Positions 1 through 9,002 of a stretch of DNA of 64,000 nucleotides are shown here, piece after piece (the stretch's first letter is position 1; the number at the start of each line of letters is the position of its first letter). The notes below the pieces were generated by a model. The model had not been told where the DNA came from. It did no database searches and was given only the letters and a program-made list of their open reading frames with translations. The position numbers and the translations under genes were made by a program. Origin of the DNA: an uncultured Lachnospiraceae bacterium (lineage in GTDB: Bacteria; Bacillota; Clostridia; Lachnospirales; Lachnospiraceae); NCBI GenBank assembly GCA_910576895.1, contig CAJTJZ010000003.1:67222-131221 (forward strand), given 5' to 3'.

Positions 1-1352
1 AGATAAAGAGTATAGAGAGCAAGTGTTAGCACATGAAAGAATGCATGCATATCATAAAGATCCTATTTGGACAGTTCTTCGTACCCTTTGCCAAATCCTA
101 TATTGGTTTGATCCCTTTGTATGGTTGGCTGCATTTTATGCAAAACAGGATGCGGAAATTGCTTGTGATGAAGCTGTTTTGCAAAATTGTACAAAAGAAG
201 AACGATATCATTATGGACAGATGCTAATAGAAATGAGTAATGAAAAGAAACAAGGAAATTTTTATCTTTTAACTTCTATGAAAAATGGGAAAAGAAATCT
301 AAAGGAGAGGATTATTATGTTGACAAAAATAAGAAAAAGAGGAGTTTGGCAAATGATAGGAATGGTTCTTATGATAGGATTACTTGTAGGCTGTGGACTG
401 ACTGGCAGGGTACAAGGAGAACAAAAAACAAAACAGAAAGAAGAAAATCAAGAAACACAGGAGATAGGAAAAGAGCAAAAACAGAGTCAAACGATAGAAA
501 ATATAGAAGGTAAGAAAACAGTAAACGATAACATAAAGAATAAAGAAGATAAATCAACTTTAATGGAATATTTTGAGGAGTTTTTAGACTTGGATGGAGA
601 TAAATCAACTTTAATGGAATATTTTGAGGAATTTTTAGACTTGAATGGAGATAAATCAACTTTAATGGAATATTTTGAAGAATTTTTAGACTTAGATGGA
701 GATAAATCAACCTTAATGGAATATTTTGAGGGATTTTTAAAAGGAGAAGTTAAAGAACGTTTTGAATGGAAAAATTTAGATCAAGAGCAATGGAGTCATA
801 AGACAAAGGATTTATATTTTAGTATACAATATTTTGGGAATGAACAAATACCATGTTTATTAGTAGCTGCTCCATTTAACGTAATTATGAAAGATAGAGC
901 AAAAACTGCTATGGTATATTATTATGATCAGAAGGAAAAGCAGATAGAACTTATGACAGTATTAAGAACGATTGGTTCAGGCTATCCTATTCAGATAGAC
1001 GATGGGAAATTTTTAATAACTTCGGATCAACATGCAAATCGTGTTTATGATTTAGAACTTGCTCAGGATGGAACATATGCATTAAAAACATAAAGAAGTT
1101 TATGGATATGGTACTTATGATGAAGAAAAAAAGAGAACGGTTTATACTTATTCAGAATTTACATATTCAGTACCGCTTGTTTTAGAAGAAGGAGAAACTT
1201 CTTCTTTAGAAAAACCAGATACTTATAAAGAGGATTGGGAAGAAGCAAAGGCAATGAAATTTCAAAAAAACTATGGGTATATTGACGGGGCAGATATTTT
1301 ATTTTATCATAATACAGAAAAAGGATGGAAAAAGTATAAGAATAGATCTTAA
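1..1352 (+). pseudogene. M56 (BlaR1-type) peptidase, 5'-partial and frameshifted
   Basis: The reading frame is open from base 2, so the gene starts upstream of the window. The zinc motif HERMH and the following AEIACDEAVL are typical of BlaR1/MecR1-like M56 membrane metallopeptidases, which sense cell-wall stress and pair with a BlaI repressor; neither partner is visible here. A membrane segment (bases about 340-400, MIGMVLMIGLLVGC) leads to an extracellular part with four tandem 17-residue repeats (KSTLMEYFEEFLDL core). The frame stops at 1091-1093, but a second frame continues without a gap from 1089 to the stop at 1350-1352 and encodes a fitting C-terminus (HKEVYGYGTYDEEKKRTVY...). The switch lies at an A5 run (1084-1088) and requires removing one A. 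So it is a frameshifted gene, a phase-variable one, or a sequencing error. Confidence 0.75.
548..748 (+). repeat. 51-bp tandem repeat, four copies, in coding sequence
   Basis: Copies begin at 548, 599, 650 and 701, the last one diverging after about 33 bases. Each encodes DKSTLMEYFEEFLDLDG with very few substitutions. The unit is a multiple of three, so copy-number change would keep the frame and vary the length of the extracellular domain. Confidence 0.95.
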
Positions 1353-1391
1353 TATATAATAAAATTTACTATATCTTTTTTCGATAGAATA

Positions 1392-1444
1392 TGCTATAAT
1401 AGCAATCGCTTCATGTTTTTTAACAAAAAAGTAAAAAACATGAA
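1392..1444 (+). promoter_or_regulatory. Extended -10 promoter and 5'UTR hairpin of aldolase gene
   Basis: TGCTATAAT (1392-1400) is an extended -10 box with only a weak -35. A 12-bp perfect inverted repeat, TTCATGTTTTTT (1410-1421) and its complement (1433-1444), follows at the expected transcript start and precedes the GGAGG ribosome binding site of the gene starting at 1475. Confidence 0.5.
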
Positions 1445-1474
1445 ATAAAAGATACAAAAATTGGAGGATAAAAA

Positions 1475-2449
1475 ATGAAAACAAAAGGGGAACTTCTTTC
1501 TTACAGAATGGATATAAAAGTAGTAGATGCAACAATTCGTGATGGTGGTCTTGTCAATAATTTTTATTTTGAAGATCAATTTGTTAAAGATCTTTATTTG
1601 GCAAATTTAAAAGCTGGTATTGATTATATGGAATTTGGATATAAAGCATCGAAAGAATTATTTGATGTAAATAAATTTGGAAAATGGAAGTTTTGTAATG
1701 ATGAAGATATCCGTGCTATTGTAGGAGATAATGAAACAGATTTAAAGCTGGCAGTGATGGCAGATGTTGGACGATGTGATTATAAACAAGATATTCGTGA
1801 TAAAAGCGAAAGTCCGATTGATTTAATTCGAGTAGCAACGTATATTAATACAATGCCGGCAGCAATTCAAATGGTAGAAGATGCAAAGAAAAAAGGATAT
1901 GAAGCGACTTGTAATATTATGGCGATTTCAAAAAATACAGAATCAGATATTGATACTGCATTAGAAATGCTTGGAAAAAGTAATGTAGATGGAATTTATA
2001 TTGTAGATAGTTATGGTTCGCTTTATCCAGAACAAATTCGTAAGCTTACTGATAAATACTTAAATGTAGCAGAAAAATATAATAAATTTGTTGGGATTCA
2101 TGCTCATAACAATCAACAACTTGCTTTTGCAAATACAATTGAAGCGGGTTCTTTTGGTGTCAGTTATTTGGATGCAACAATGAGTGGTATGGGACGTGGA
2201 GCTGGAAATTGTGCTATGGAACTTTTGCTTGGTTTTTTGAAAAATCCAAAGTATAATTTATATCCTGTTCTGAAGTTTATTGAAAAGCATATGCTAAAAT
2301 TAAGGGAAGAAGGAGCTGTATGGGGATATGATATTCCATATCTTTTAACTGGATACTTAAATCGTCATCCATCCTCTGCAATTGATTATATTAAACAGAA
2401 ACAAACAGATTATGCTGATTTCTATACGATACTTTTAGATAGAGATTAA
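1475..2449 (+). CDS. HMGL/DRE-TIM family aldolase
   Basis: 324 residues. The N-terminal DATIRDGG signature and the HAHNN motif (about residue 209) place it in the DRE-TIM metallolyase superfamily (HMG-CoA lyase, 4-hydroxy-2-oxovalerate aldolase, isopropylmalate synthase), where a divalent metal bound by Asp and two His supports carbon-carbon bond cleavage or formation. It covers only the TIM barrel and lacks the C-terminal domains of the synthases, so an aldolase is more likely than a synthase. The substrate cannot be told from sequence; related proteins in surface-sugar loci are annotated as 4-hydroxy-2-oxovalerate aldolase-like. The start has a GGAGG ribosome binding site about 7 bases upstream. 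It stands alone, with its own promoter. Confidence 0.8.
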   Translation: MKTKGELLSYRMDIKVVDATIRDGGLVNNFYFEDQFVKDLYLANLKAGIDYMEFGYKASKELFDVNKFGKWKFCNDEDIRAIVGDNETDLKLAVMADVGRCDYKQDIRDKSESPIDLIRVATYINTMPAAIQMVEDAKKKGYEATCNIMAISKNTESDIDTALEMLGKSNVDGIYIVDSYGSLYPEQIRKLTDKYLNVAEKYNKFVGIHAHNNQQLAFANTIEAGSFGVSYLDATMSGMGRGAGNCAMELLLGFLKNPKYNLYPVLKFIEKHMLKLREEGAVWGYDIPYLLTGYLNRHPSSAIDYIKQKQTDYADFYTILLDRD

Positions 2450-2468
2450 TTTTAAAGATAGATTTTTT

Positions 2469-2571
2469 CAGCCAATATCAGTAAAAGTTTAATGATATCT
2501 TAATATTTTATTATGCTCATTTTTAGCGAATTTGATAAAATATTAGAAAAACTTTTACATGATATTGGCTG
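2469..2571. repeat. 103-bp nested inverted-repeat element
   Basis: CAGCCAATATCAGTAAAAG (2469-2487) is complemented by the arm at 2548-2571 with a one-base bulge, and an inner pair (AATATTTTAT / ATAAAATATT at about 2502-2511 and 2535-2544) nests inside it. The unit sits directly behind the aldolase gene. It could be a long bidirectional terminator-like hairpin or a small MITE. The rest of 2450-2772 contains only the promoter listed next. Confidence 0.7.
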
Positions 2572-2670
2572 AATTTGGTTATGATAAGTTACAGTTTTGA
2601 TAATGCCATTGGAAAATTGTCCTTGGAAACAGTTTACAGCCTGTAGTAGTGAGTAGTTTTGAAAAAAATA

Positions 2671-2699
2671 TTGTCATTTTAACAAATATACATTATAAT
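2671..2699 (+). promoter_or_regulatory. Sigma-A promoter for L,D-transpeptidase gene
   Basis: TTGTCA (2671-2676) and TATAAT (2694-2699) are separated by exactly 17 bases, about 95 bases ahead of the start codon. Confidence 0.75.
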
Positions 2700-2793
2700 A
2701 TGAGAGATATAATGTAAAGATAGATGGAAACCGTTCGAAAGAACGATAATTTTTAATATATTTGTAGGATGGATGGGGAAAAGGAATGGTAAA

Positions 2794-4209
2794 ATGAAGA
2801 CAAGAAATAAGGTACTGATTGTATTCGTAGTGATTACGATAGCGGCAATGCTTTCTGTTGCAGGTTATCTCTTTTATCAATATCGGCAATTTGAACAAAA
2901 GTTATTTTTAGATCATTCTACTTTAAATGGACTAGATGTTTCTTGTATGTCTGTAGATGGTGCTTATGATGTAGTTTATGCTGATAGCAAAAATAAAAAA
3001 ATTACTTTAACAGCACAGAATCAAAACTTGCTTGATTTGGAGCTGTCAAATTTCTGTGAGATTACTTTTGACAAAGAAGCAATTCAAAAAGGAATGGATG
3101 AAATTACATTTAAAGATTTTCTTCAAGGGAAAAGCCGTAATTATCAAACAGATTGTAATGTAGAAATGAACAAAGAAAAAGCATCCATTTATTTAAAAGA
3201 AAAACTTTCTACTATACAGCAAAAGAAGCCAAAAGATGCAAGGATAAAAAAAACAGAAGATGGTTTTGAATTAGTCAGTGAAGTGGAAGGAACAAAAATT
3301 GCAAGAAAACGGTTATTAAATTATATCTGGACAGAGATTGAGGAGATAGCAAAAAATCAAATTACTTCCATAGATGTCACAGAGTTTTATAAAAAACCAC
3401 TAGTAAAAGCAGAGGATTTAGAAGCGGATTTTGAAAAATTAGAGAAGTATTTAAATTGGAAAGTTTCTTATCAGGGATGTAAAGTAACAATAGATAGAGA
3501 AGATTTATTTCCATATATTAAATATCAAAATAAAAAGAAAAAAATTGTTATTGATAATTCTTTTTTAAGAAATAAGACAAGTGAATTAGCACAGGCATTA
3601 AATACTGTTGGCAGTACAAGAAAGTTTAAAGTAACTTCTTATAAAAAGGAAACAAAAAAAGCACATTCTGGCGAAGAGATTCTTGTTTCTGGTGGTACTT
3701 ATGGACAAATTGTAAATACAGAGGAAGAATATAATGTATTATCAGAACTACTAAAAGAATGTAAAAGTAAAAAGAAGAAAGAACCAGCTTGGCAAAGAGA
3801 AACGCAAAGTAGCAAAAAAGATGATGATATTGGAGATACTTATATTGAAATTAGCATAGATCGACAGCATTTATGGTATTATGTAGAAGGAAAACTGGAA
3901 ATGGAAACTGATATTGTAACAGGTATGAAAGGAACACATGATACACCAACGGGAACTTATTATATTACAGAAAGAATTAATGGAAAATATTTGATAGGAG
4001 ATACTTATAAGACATGGGTAGATAAATGGATGCGTTTAACAAATATGGGAGTTGGATTGCATGATGCATCATGGAAAAGCAGATTTGGCGGAAGTATTTA
4101 TACTTATAGTGGTTCTCATGGCTGTATTAATCTGCCATCTTCCTTTGCCTACGAATTATTTGATCGTGTTTATGTAGGTCTTCCTGTAATTATTTATGAT
4201 TTAGGCTAA
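2794..4209 (+). CDS. L,D-transpeptidase (YkuD fold), membrane anchored
   Basis: 471 residues from ATG 2794, which has AAGGA nine bases upstream; an in-frame ATG at 2773 would add seven residues. An N-terminal signal anchor (VLIVFVVITIAAMLSVAGYL) is followed by a YoaR-like/PG-binding region of about 300 residues and a C-terminal YkuD domain. The catalytic signature is complete: a His (GLHDASW) followed by SGSHGCINLP, whose Cys is the nucleophile. The enzyme is expected to form 3-3 cross-links in peptidoglycan or attach proteins to it, outside the membrane. Monocistronic by spacing. Confidence 0.88.
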   Translation: MKTRNKVLIVFVVITIAAMLSVAGYLFYQYRQFEQKLFLDHSTLNGLDVSCMSVDGAYDVVYADSKNKKITLTAQNQNLLDLELSNFCEITFDKEAIQKGMDEITFKDFLQGKSRNYQTDCNVEMNKEKASIYLKEKLSTIQQKKPKDARIKKTEDGFELVSEVEGTKIARKRLLNYIWTEIEEIAKNQITSIDVTEFYKKPLVKAEDLEADFEKLEKYLNWKVSYQGCKVTIDREDLFPYIKYQNKKKKIVIDNSFLRNKTSELAQALNTVGSTRKFKVTSYKKETKKAHSGEEILVSGGTYGQIVNTEEEYNVLSELLKECKSKKKKEPAWQRETQSSKKDDDIGDTYIEISIDRQHLWYYVEGKLEMETDIVTGMKGTHDTPTGTYYITERINGKYLIGDTYKTWVDKWMRLTNMGVGLHDASWKSRFGGSIYTYSGSHGCINLPSSFAYELFDRVYVGLPVIIYDLG

Positions 4210-4276
4210 AGAAGTAGAGAAATAAACGAAAAATGATAGAAAAGTAAATTACAAATTGAAAGGAGAACATATTGTA

Positions 4277-6577
4277 ATGGCAGGGTATCAGTTGAAGATT
4301 ACATTAGAGTATACAAAACCGCCTGTATGGAGGAGGGTAATTGTTCCAGATAGAATTACATTTGGAGATTTGCATGATATTATACAAGTGCTTTTTGGCT
4401 GGGAAGATATGCATTTACATGATTTTTCTTTTTCGGAAGATATGCAGTTGCATATTGGACCGATAGAAGAAGATTATTATAGTAATGATTTAGATGAGGA
4501 TAGTATTTGTATAGATGAATATATAAAAAATCATAAGTGGATTCGTTATACGTATGATTTTGGAGATGATTGGCGGCATAAAATTGTTTTTGAACAAGAA
4601 CATTCTGATTATGAGAAGCGATATCCGCAAGTAATAAAGTATAAAGGGGATAATTTCCTTGAAGATAGTGGTGGTATTTTCTTTACAGATGAGGAGGAAA
4701 CGGTAAGAGATGTTTTTGATATGCAGGAAATTAATCATTGGATGGAAAAAAATCTTATAATGAAAAAAGTAAGAAAGACAAAGAAAAGAAAAGGATTGTC
4801 TGATTCACTAACAAATTATAATAAATTTACTGATATTTTAGAGACATCAAATTCTCCTGTAACAAGTCTAAGAACTCAAAATAGCTCTTATGGAAGAAAC
4901 TCAGAAGATTTTATAGATGCAATGAAGGAAATTATGGCACAGAGGAATTTAGAACTTGATGAAAATACATTAGAACTTTGGAATGAAACAATGAATGAAT
5001 TTCAGACACTTATTAATACCATGTCTTATATGAATATGGGAAGAAAATCATTGATGGAAAAAAAGTTAGAGCAATTAGGTTGGTATTTTCATGAGGAGGG
5101 AGAACTTTCTTCAATTAGTATAAAAAGCAATATTAAAAAAGCAGCTTCAAAAAGAAATCATAAAGAGATATTGCTTGATTTACAAAAAGATGAATTACAA
5201 GGGATGGCAACGGCTCTTAGAATTTATTTTGCAAAGTCATGGAATAAAGAAAAGTTATCAACAGAAATTGCAGCACAACTGGAAGGTCATCCAGAGTATT
5301 TATATTATTTGTTAAATAAAAAAGAATTTCCGGAATTTCTAAAATTTGCGAAAGCATCGGAAGGAGCTTATTGTGGGAAACTTCCAGCTTATGTATTGCG
5401 TACTATGCTTTGGTGGGGGTATATTGATGTTGATTTTTGGACGGGAGCAGAAACAACAATAACGATGTCAATACCAAAAGAAATAGAGGATATAGTAAAA
5501 AAGTTAGAAGCGACAGATTGGAGAAAAGAATGTAGCAATATTGAAAAAACAGCAGGAGAAATGGTAAGATTATTATTATATTATGGCTGTATAGAATTGG
5601 AAAAATTTTATGAATTATGTACAAAGGTATTGCGTCCTATGGAACAAGAAGAATTTTATCATTATATTTACTTTACTATAGATGGGCGTGAACATATTTT
5701 TGTGATAGAAGAAGAACAAGAAAAATATCTTTGTTTAGGAGATCTTGATATAGAAAGTATTTTTGACTGTCGAAAGAAAAATTTACGAAAAGAGATAGAA
5801 TATTGTAATTTAACACTTTTAGATGTGGAACGCTGGAAAAAAGGATTAGGTATTGTATATCCAGAATGGAAGGAACTTGGACAATTTCTTGGTACAGAAT
5901 ATGGAATAACGGAAGAAAGTATTGATGAGTGGATAGAATTTGAACTATATCCAGCCGTAGTAGAAGGAAGTAATTTAGAAGAATTAATAGCGATAACAGA
6001 AGAACAAATAGAAATAGAAGGAATAGAACAACAGCTTCGAATATGGAAAATTCTGCAAGATATTTTCCTTTCTACAAGAATTGCTGGCCTGAAAGGATAT
6101 ACAAGAGAACAATTAGCAGAGCTTGAGAAAGTCAATCCATTTGCAATTACGGCAACGAAAGAAAATCGTAAAAAGAAGAAAGTGGAAAAAACAGATAATT
6201 TCTATGAAACACCATTGGAGTATCAAAAACAGATAAGTGAAATTATAAAAGAAGCAAAGGATAATTTATCCCTTGCAGCACAGAAATTAGAAAAGTTATT
6301 AGAAAAGTATGATAAGGATCATTATCAATCAAGATTTTTACTTGCTAAAATTTATCGTGAAGATGAACAATGGGAAAATGCTAAAAAAGTAATGAAACTT
6401 TTAGCAGAAGATACCGAAGATGAGGAATTAAAAAATATTTTAACGATATGGGAACAAGAAGAAAAAATGATAGGCAGCAGTAAAAGGAGTGTTAAAAAAA
6501 AGAGTGATCATGATTTTAAATTGGAAAATACAATAGAATATTCTTCAAAAGGAAGGAAAAATAAGAAAAAAGAATAA
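4277..6577 (+). CDS. Plasmid pRiA4b ORF-3-like domain protein
   Basis: 766 residues. The start is ATG 4277 with AAAGGAGA 10 bases upstream; the open frame extends slightly further upstream through a TTG, but without a ribosome site. The first ~150 residues (YQLKITLEYTKPPVWRRV, FGDLHDIIQVLFGW, YTYDFGDDWRHKIVFE) match the pRiA4b ORF-3 fold, of unknown molecular function. A helical middle part follows, then a TPR-like helix pair near residues 660-720 and a Lys-rich tail. It looks cytoplasmic: no signal or membrane helix. Many Clostridia carry large versions of this protein; no role can be assigned from its neighbours. Confidence 0.7.
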   Translation: MAGYQLKITLEYTKPPVWRRVIVPDRITFGDLHDIIQVLFGWEDMHLHDFSFSEDMQLHIGPIEEDYYSNDLDEDSICIDEYIKNHKWIRYTYDFGDDWRHKIVFEQEHSDYEKRYPQVIKYKGDNFLEDSGGIFFTDEEETVRDVFDMQEINHWMEKNLIMKKVRKTKKRKGLSDSLTNYNKFTDILETSNSPVTSLRTQNSSYGRNSEDFIDAMKEIMAQRNLELDENTLELWNETMNEFQTLINTMSYMNMGRKSLMEKKLEQLGWYFHEEGELSSISIKSNIKKAASKRNHKEILLDLQKDELQGMATALRIYFAKSWNKEKLSTEIAAQLEGHPEYLYYLLNKKEFPEFLKFAKASEGAYCGKLPAYVLRTMLWWGYIDVDFWTGAETTITMSIPKEIEDIVKKLEATDWRKECSNIEKTAGEMVRLLLYYGCIELEKFYELCTKVLRPMEQEEFYHYIYFTIDGREHIFVIEEEQEKYLCLGDLDIESIFDCRKKNLRKEIEYCNLTLLDVERWKKGLGIVYPEWKELGQFLGTEYGITEESIDEWIEFELYPAVVEGSNLEELIAITEEQIEIEGIEQQLRIWKILQDIFLSTRIAGLKGYTREQLAELEKVNPFAITATKENRKKKKVEKTDNFYETPLEYQKQISEIIKEAKDNLSLAAQKLEKLLEKYDKDHYQSRFLLAKIYREDEQWENAKKVMKLLAEDTEDEELKNILTIWEQEEKMIGSSKRSVKKKSDHDFKLENTIEYSSKGRKNKKKE

Positions 6578-6623
6578 TCTATATAAAAAATAGATACAAA
6601 TAGAAGGAAATTCTAACATAGAA

Positions 6624-6654
6624 AAGAATAAACAGGAAAAAGTGATCATACAAT
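6624..6654 (+). promoter_or_regulatory. Sigma-E promoter of spoIIID
   Basis: CATACAAT (6647-6654) is a perfect match to the sporulation sigma-E -10 consensus. GAATAAA (6626-6632) fits the -35 consensus (KMATATT) at five of seven positions with the usual 14-base spacing. Transcription would begin near 6661, downstream of the first in-frame codons and upstream of the GTG chosen as start. Confidence 0.75.
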
Positions 6655-6686
6655 GTAGCAAAAGAGGTTATGGGAGAAGAAAAACG

Positions 6687-7001
6687 GTGAAAGGCTACAT
6701 TGAGGAGCGAGCTATGGAAATCGCTGTTTATATTATTGAGCATAATGCGACAGTTCGTCAGACAGCAAAAAAATTTGGTGTCAGTAAGTCAACAGTACAT
6801 AAAGATCTTGTTGACAGGCTTCCAATGGTAAATCCGGGGCTTGCAAGTGAAGCAAGAAAGATTCTGGATATAAATAAATCGGAACGCCATATCCGGGGAG
6901 GACTTGCTACCAGAGAAAAATATCTACGAGAACATAAACGCAATTCCGAACAAGAAAAAGAAGCTACTGCCTGCCCTACATGGTATCGAAAGGTAATTTA
7001 A
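6687..7001 (+). CDS. spoIIID: Sporulation transcriptional regulator SpoIIID
   Basis: 104 residues from GTG 6687, supported by GGGAG 10 bases upstream and by the sigma-E promoter that lies inside any longer version. It carries the helix-turn-helix ATVRQTAKKFGVSKSTVHKDLVDRLP and the basic tail (SERHIRGGLATREKYL) that together bind DNA in SpoIIID. In Bacillus and Clostridium this mother-cell protein switches expression from sigma-E to sigma-K genes; the same role is expected here and marks the organism as a spore former. Slightly longer than the roughly 90 residues usual for the family, with a divergent C-terminal tail. Confidence 0.93.
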   Translation: MKGYIEERAMEIAVYIIEHNATVRQTAKKFGVSKSTVHKDLVDRLPMVNPGLASEARKILDINKSERHIRGGLATREKYLREHKRNSEQEKEATACPTWYRKVI

Positions 7002-7099
7002 TGAACAAATGTACTATCTGTATAAAGAAGTGAATATCAAAAATACGGTAAGAGAAATAGAGATAAGATATTTTTAGTTATAGTGGAGTATTTTTGGTT

Positions 7100-7143
7100 A
7101 AGGTGGTATCGTTCTAATCGTAGGGGCTATACCACCTTTTTTT
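7100..7143 (+). terminator. Rho-independent terminator of spoIIID
   Basis: AAGGTGGTAT (7100-7109) pairs with ATACCACCTT (7129-7138) and the stem runs into seven T residues. Confidence 0.85.
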
Positions 7144-7227
7144 ATTTTTATACTTATATTTTTATCTATTTGATACGAAAAGATACGGAAAAACTTATTG
7201 ATAAAAAATGCAAATGGAGGAATAATC

Positions 7228-7920
7228 ATGAATAGGATATTATTGATAGATGATGATAAAGAACTTTGTGCATTAATTAAAAGAAATATTTTAAAGGAGA
7301 ATATAGAAACTGACTGCTGTTATTTGGGAAAAGATGGTTTTATAAAATTAAAAGAAAATAAATATCAGCTTGTTATATTGGATGTTATGATGCCAGAACT
7401 TGATGGGTTTGAGATTTTAGAAAAAATTAGGGAACAAAGTAAGTTACCTATTCTTATGTTCACATCAAAAAATGATAGTGTATCTAAAGTACGTGGGTTA
7501 CGAGCAGGAGCAGATGATTATTTAACAAAACCCTTTGAAATGGACGAATTAATAGCTCGTATCCTCTCTTTGATACGCCGATATACTTATTTTAATCAAG
7601 AAGAAGGAATATTGGGAGAAATTGAATTTGATGGTCTTAAAATTGATATAGACAGTCGTTTGGTGATATCTGTAAATGGAATATTTGAATTGCCAAAAAA
7701 AGAATTTGATTTACTTTTATTTTTTGTTAAACATCAAGGAAAGATTTTAACGAAGCAACAAATATATGAAGCCGTATGGAAAGAGCCATATGTATATGAT
7801 GATAGTAATATAATGGCAATGATTAGTCGTATACGAAAAAAGATAGAAATAAATTCCAGTAAACCAAAATATATTCAAACAATTAAGGGAATTGGTTATA
7901 GATTTAACAAGGAGGTTTAG
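7228..7920 (+). CDS. OmpR/PhoB-family response regulator
   Basis: 230 residues. ATG 7228 has TGGAGG eight bases upstream; the frame runs on upstream without another good start. Receiver domain with the acidic pocket IDDD (8-10), phospho-acceptor Asp52 (LVILDVMMP), Thr and Lys (FTS, TKPF), then a winged-helix trans_reg_C domain ending in IQTIKGIGYRF. It is followed four bases later by its kinase and, after a terminator, by an ABC exporter pair. This arrangement is that of lantibiotic or peptide-antibiotic resistance modules, so it probably activates the exporter through the 11-bp repeats at 8922-8965. Confidence 0.9.
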   Translation: MNRILLIDDDKELCALIKRNILKENIETDCCYLGKDGFIKLKENKYQLVILDVMMPELDGFEILEKIREQSKLPILMFTSKNDSVSKVRGLRAGADDYLTKPFEMDELIARILSLIRRYTYFNQEEGILGEIEFDGLKIDIDSRLVISVNGIFELPKKEFDLLLFFVKHQGKILTKQQIYEAVWKEPYVYDDSNIMAMISRIRKKIEINSSKPKYIQTIKGIGYRFNKEV

Positions 7921-7924
7921 CAAT

Positions 7925-8842
7925 ATGGAAATATTTTGTTTTCTTGTTTTGGAAATTTCATTATTATTGATTATCTATTCAATTGCTACTGTTTGTAGGG
8001 TTAAAAGACAGATATCCGAAGTGCTTGATGCACTTAATGATATAAAAAATGGTAATGGAAACAGACGTATTTTAGCAAGAACAAATGAAATGATTGCTCC
8101 TCTTATTTATGAAATAAATAGTATTGTTATATCTTATGAAAATAAACTTTCTATGTTCCATCGAGTAGAAGAAGCAAATAGACGGTTTATGACAAGTTTA
8201 TCTCATGATGTGAAAACGCCTCTTACTACTCTTATCGGTTATTTAGACGCAGCATATAAAGGAACTGTTACAGGCAGAGAATATGATAATTATATTGAAA
8301 TTGCTCACCGAAAGTCACATGAACTTAAAAATTATATTGATATGCTTTTTGACTGGTTTAAATTAAATTCAAATGAATTTATTATAAAAATAGATACAAT
8401 GGAAGTAGCAGAATTAACAAGGAATGTGTTAATTGATTGGATACCAATATTTGAAAATAAACAGATGGAATATCATGTTTCAATACCTGAACAGCCTTTC
8501 TTAGTAAGACTTGATCCAGATGGATATACACGAATATTAAACAATTTAATACAAAATGTTATTGTACATAGTTACGCTAATAAAATAAAAATTTCTTTAT
8601 GCAGATTTGAAAATGATATAAAAATACAAATATCTGATAATGGTATCGGTATGAAATCAGAAGATTTAAAACATATTTTTGAAAGATTATATAAATGTGA
8701 TAAAGGATATTCAAAGAAGGGAAGTGGTCTTGGACTATTTATTGCATACCAACTTACGGAAAAAATGAACGGAAAAATAGTTGTAGAAAGTGAAGTAACA
8801 AAAGGTACAGTATTTACTCTACTTTTTCCACTTGCAATATAA
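7925..8842 (+). CDS. Sensor histidine kinase, peptide-antibiotic type
   Basis: 305 residues from ATG 7925, with AGGAGGT overlapping the end of the regulator gene. A single N-terminal membrane helix (FCFLVLEISLLLIIYSIATV) with almost no extracellular part leads to a HAMP-like linker, a HisKA domain with phospho-acceptor His94 (SLSHDVKTPLTTL) and a HATPase domain (N box IQNVIVHS, G boxes DNGIGM and GSGLGLFIA). The missing sensor domain suggests that signal detection happens in the membrane or through the ABC transporter, as in resistance modules of this build. Forms an operon with the upstream regulator. Confidence 0.88.
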   Translation: MEIFCFLVLEISLLLIIYSIATVCRVKRQISEVLDALNDIKNGNGNRRILARTNEMIAPLIYEINSIVISYENKLSMFHRVEEANRRFMTSLSHDVKTPLTTLIGYLDAAYKGTVTGREYDNYIEIAHRKSHELKNYIDMLFDWFKLNSNEFIIKIDTMEVAELTRNVLIDWIPIFENKQMEYHVSIPEQPFLVRLDPDGYTRILNNLIQNVIVHSYANKIKISLCRFENDIKIQISDNGIGMKSEDLKHIFERLYKCDKGYSKKGSGLGLFIAYQLTEKMNGKIVVESEVTKGTVFTLLFPLAI

Positions 8843-8878
8843 TAGAAAATATTCTTTATCAATTATTATAAGAGTATT

Positions 8879-8908
8879 GACCTTGCTATAGGTAGCAGGG
8901 TTTTTCTT
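8879..8908 (+). terminator. Terminator between kinase and ABC genes
   Basis: CCTTGCTA pairs with TAGCAGGG around a four-base loop and is followed by five T residues. It separates the regulatory pair from the ABC genes, which have their own promoter. Confidence 0.7.
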
Positions 8909-8921
8909 GTTTGCTTAAAAT

Positions 8922-8975
8922 GCAAGGTTAATGCAAGGTTTTGGTAAGGTTAATGTAAGATTAGTATGGTAAAAT
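8922..8975 (+). promoter_or_regulatory. Four 11-bp-phased operator repeats plus -10 box
   Basis: Four head-to-tail 11-mers begin at exactly 8922, 8933, 8944 and 8955: GCAAGGTTAAT, GCAAGGTTTTG, GTAAGGTTAAT, GTAAGATTAGT. They abut the -10 box TAAAAT (8970-8975) and occupy the place of the -35, which is otherwise poor. Tandem 11-bp spacing is the classic layout for OmpR-family dimers, so this is probably where the adjacent response regulator activates the ABC genes. Confidence 0.8.
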
Positions 8976-9002
8976 AGCAAATAGGAAAGGAGTCTTTTTA
9001 AT

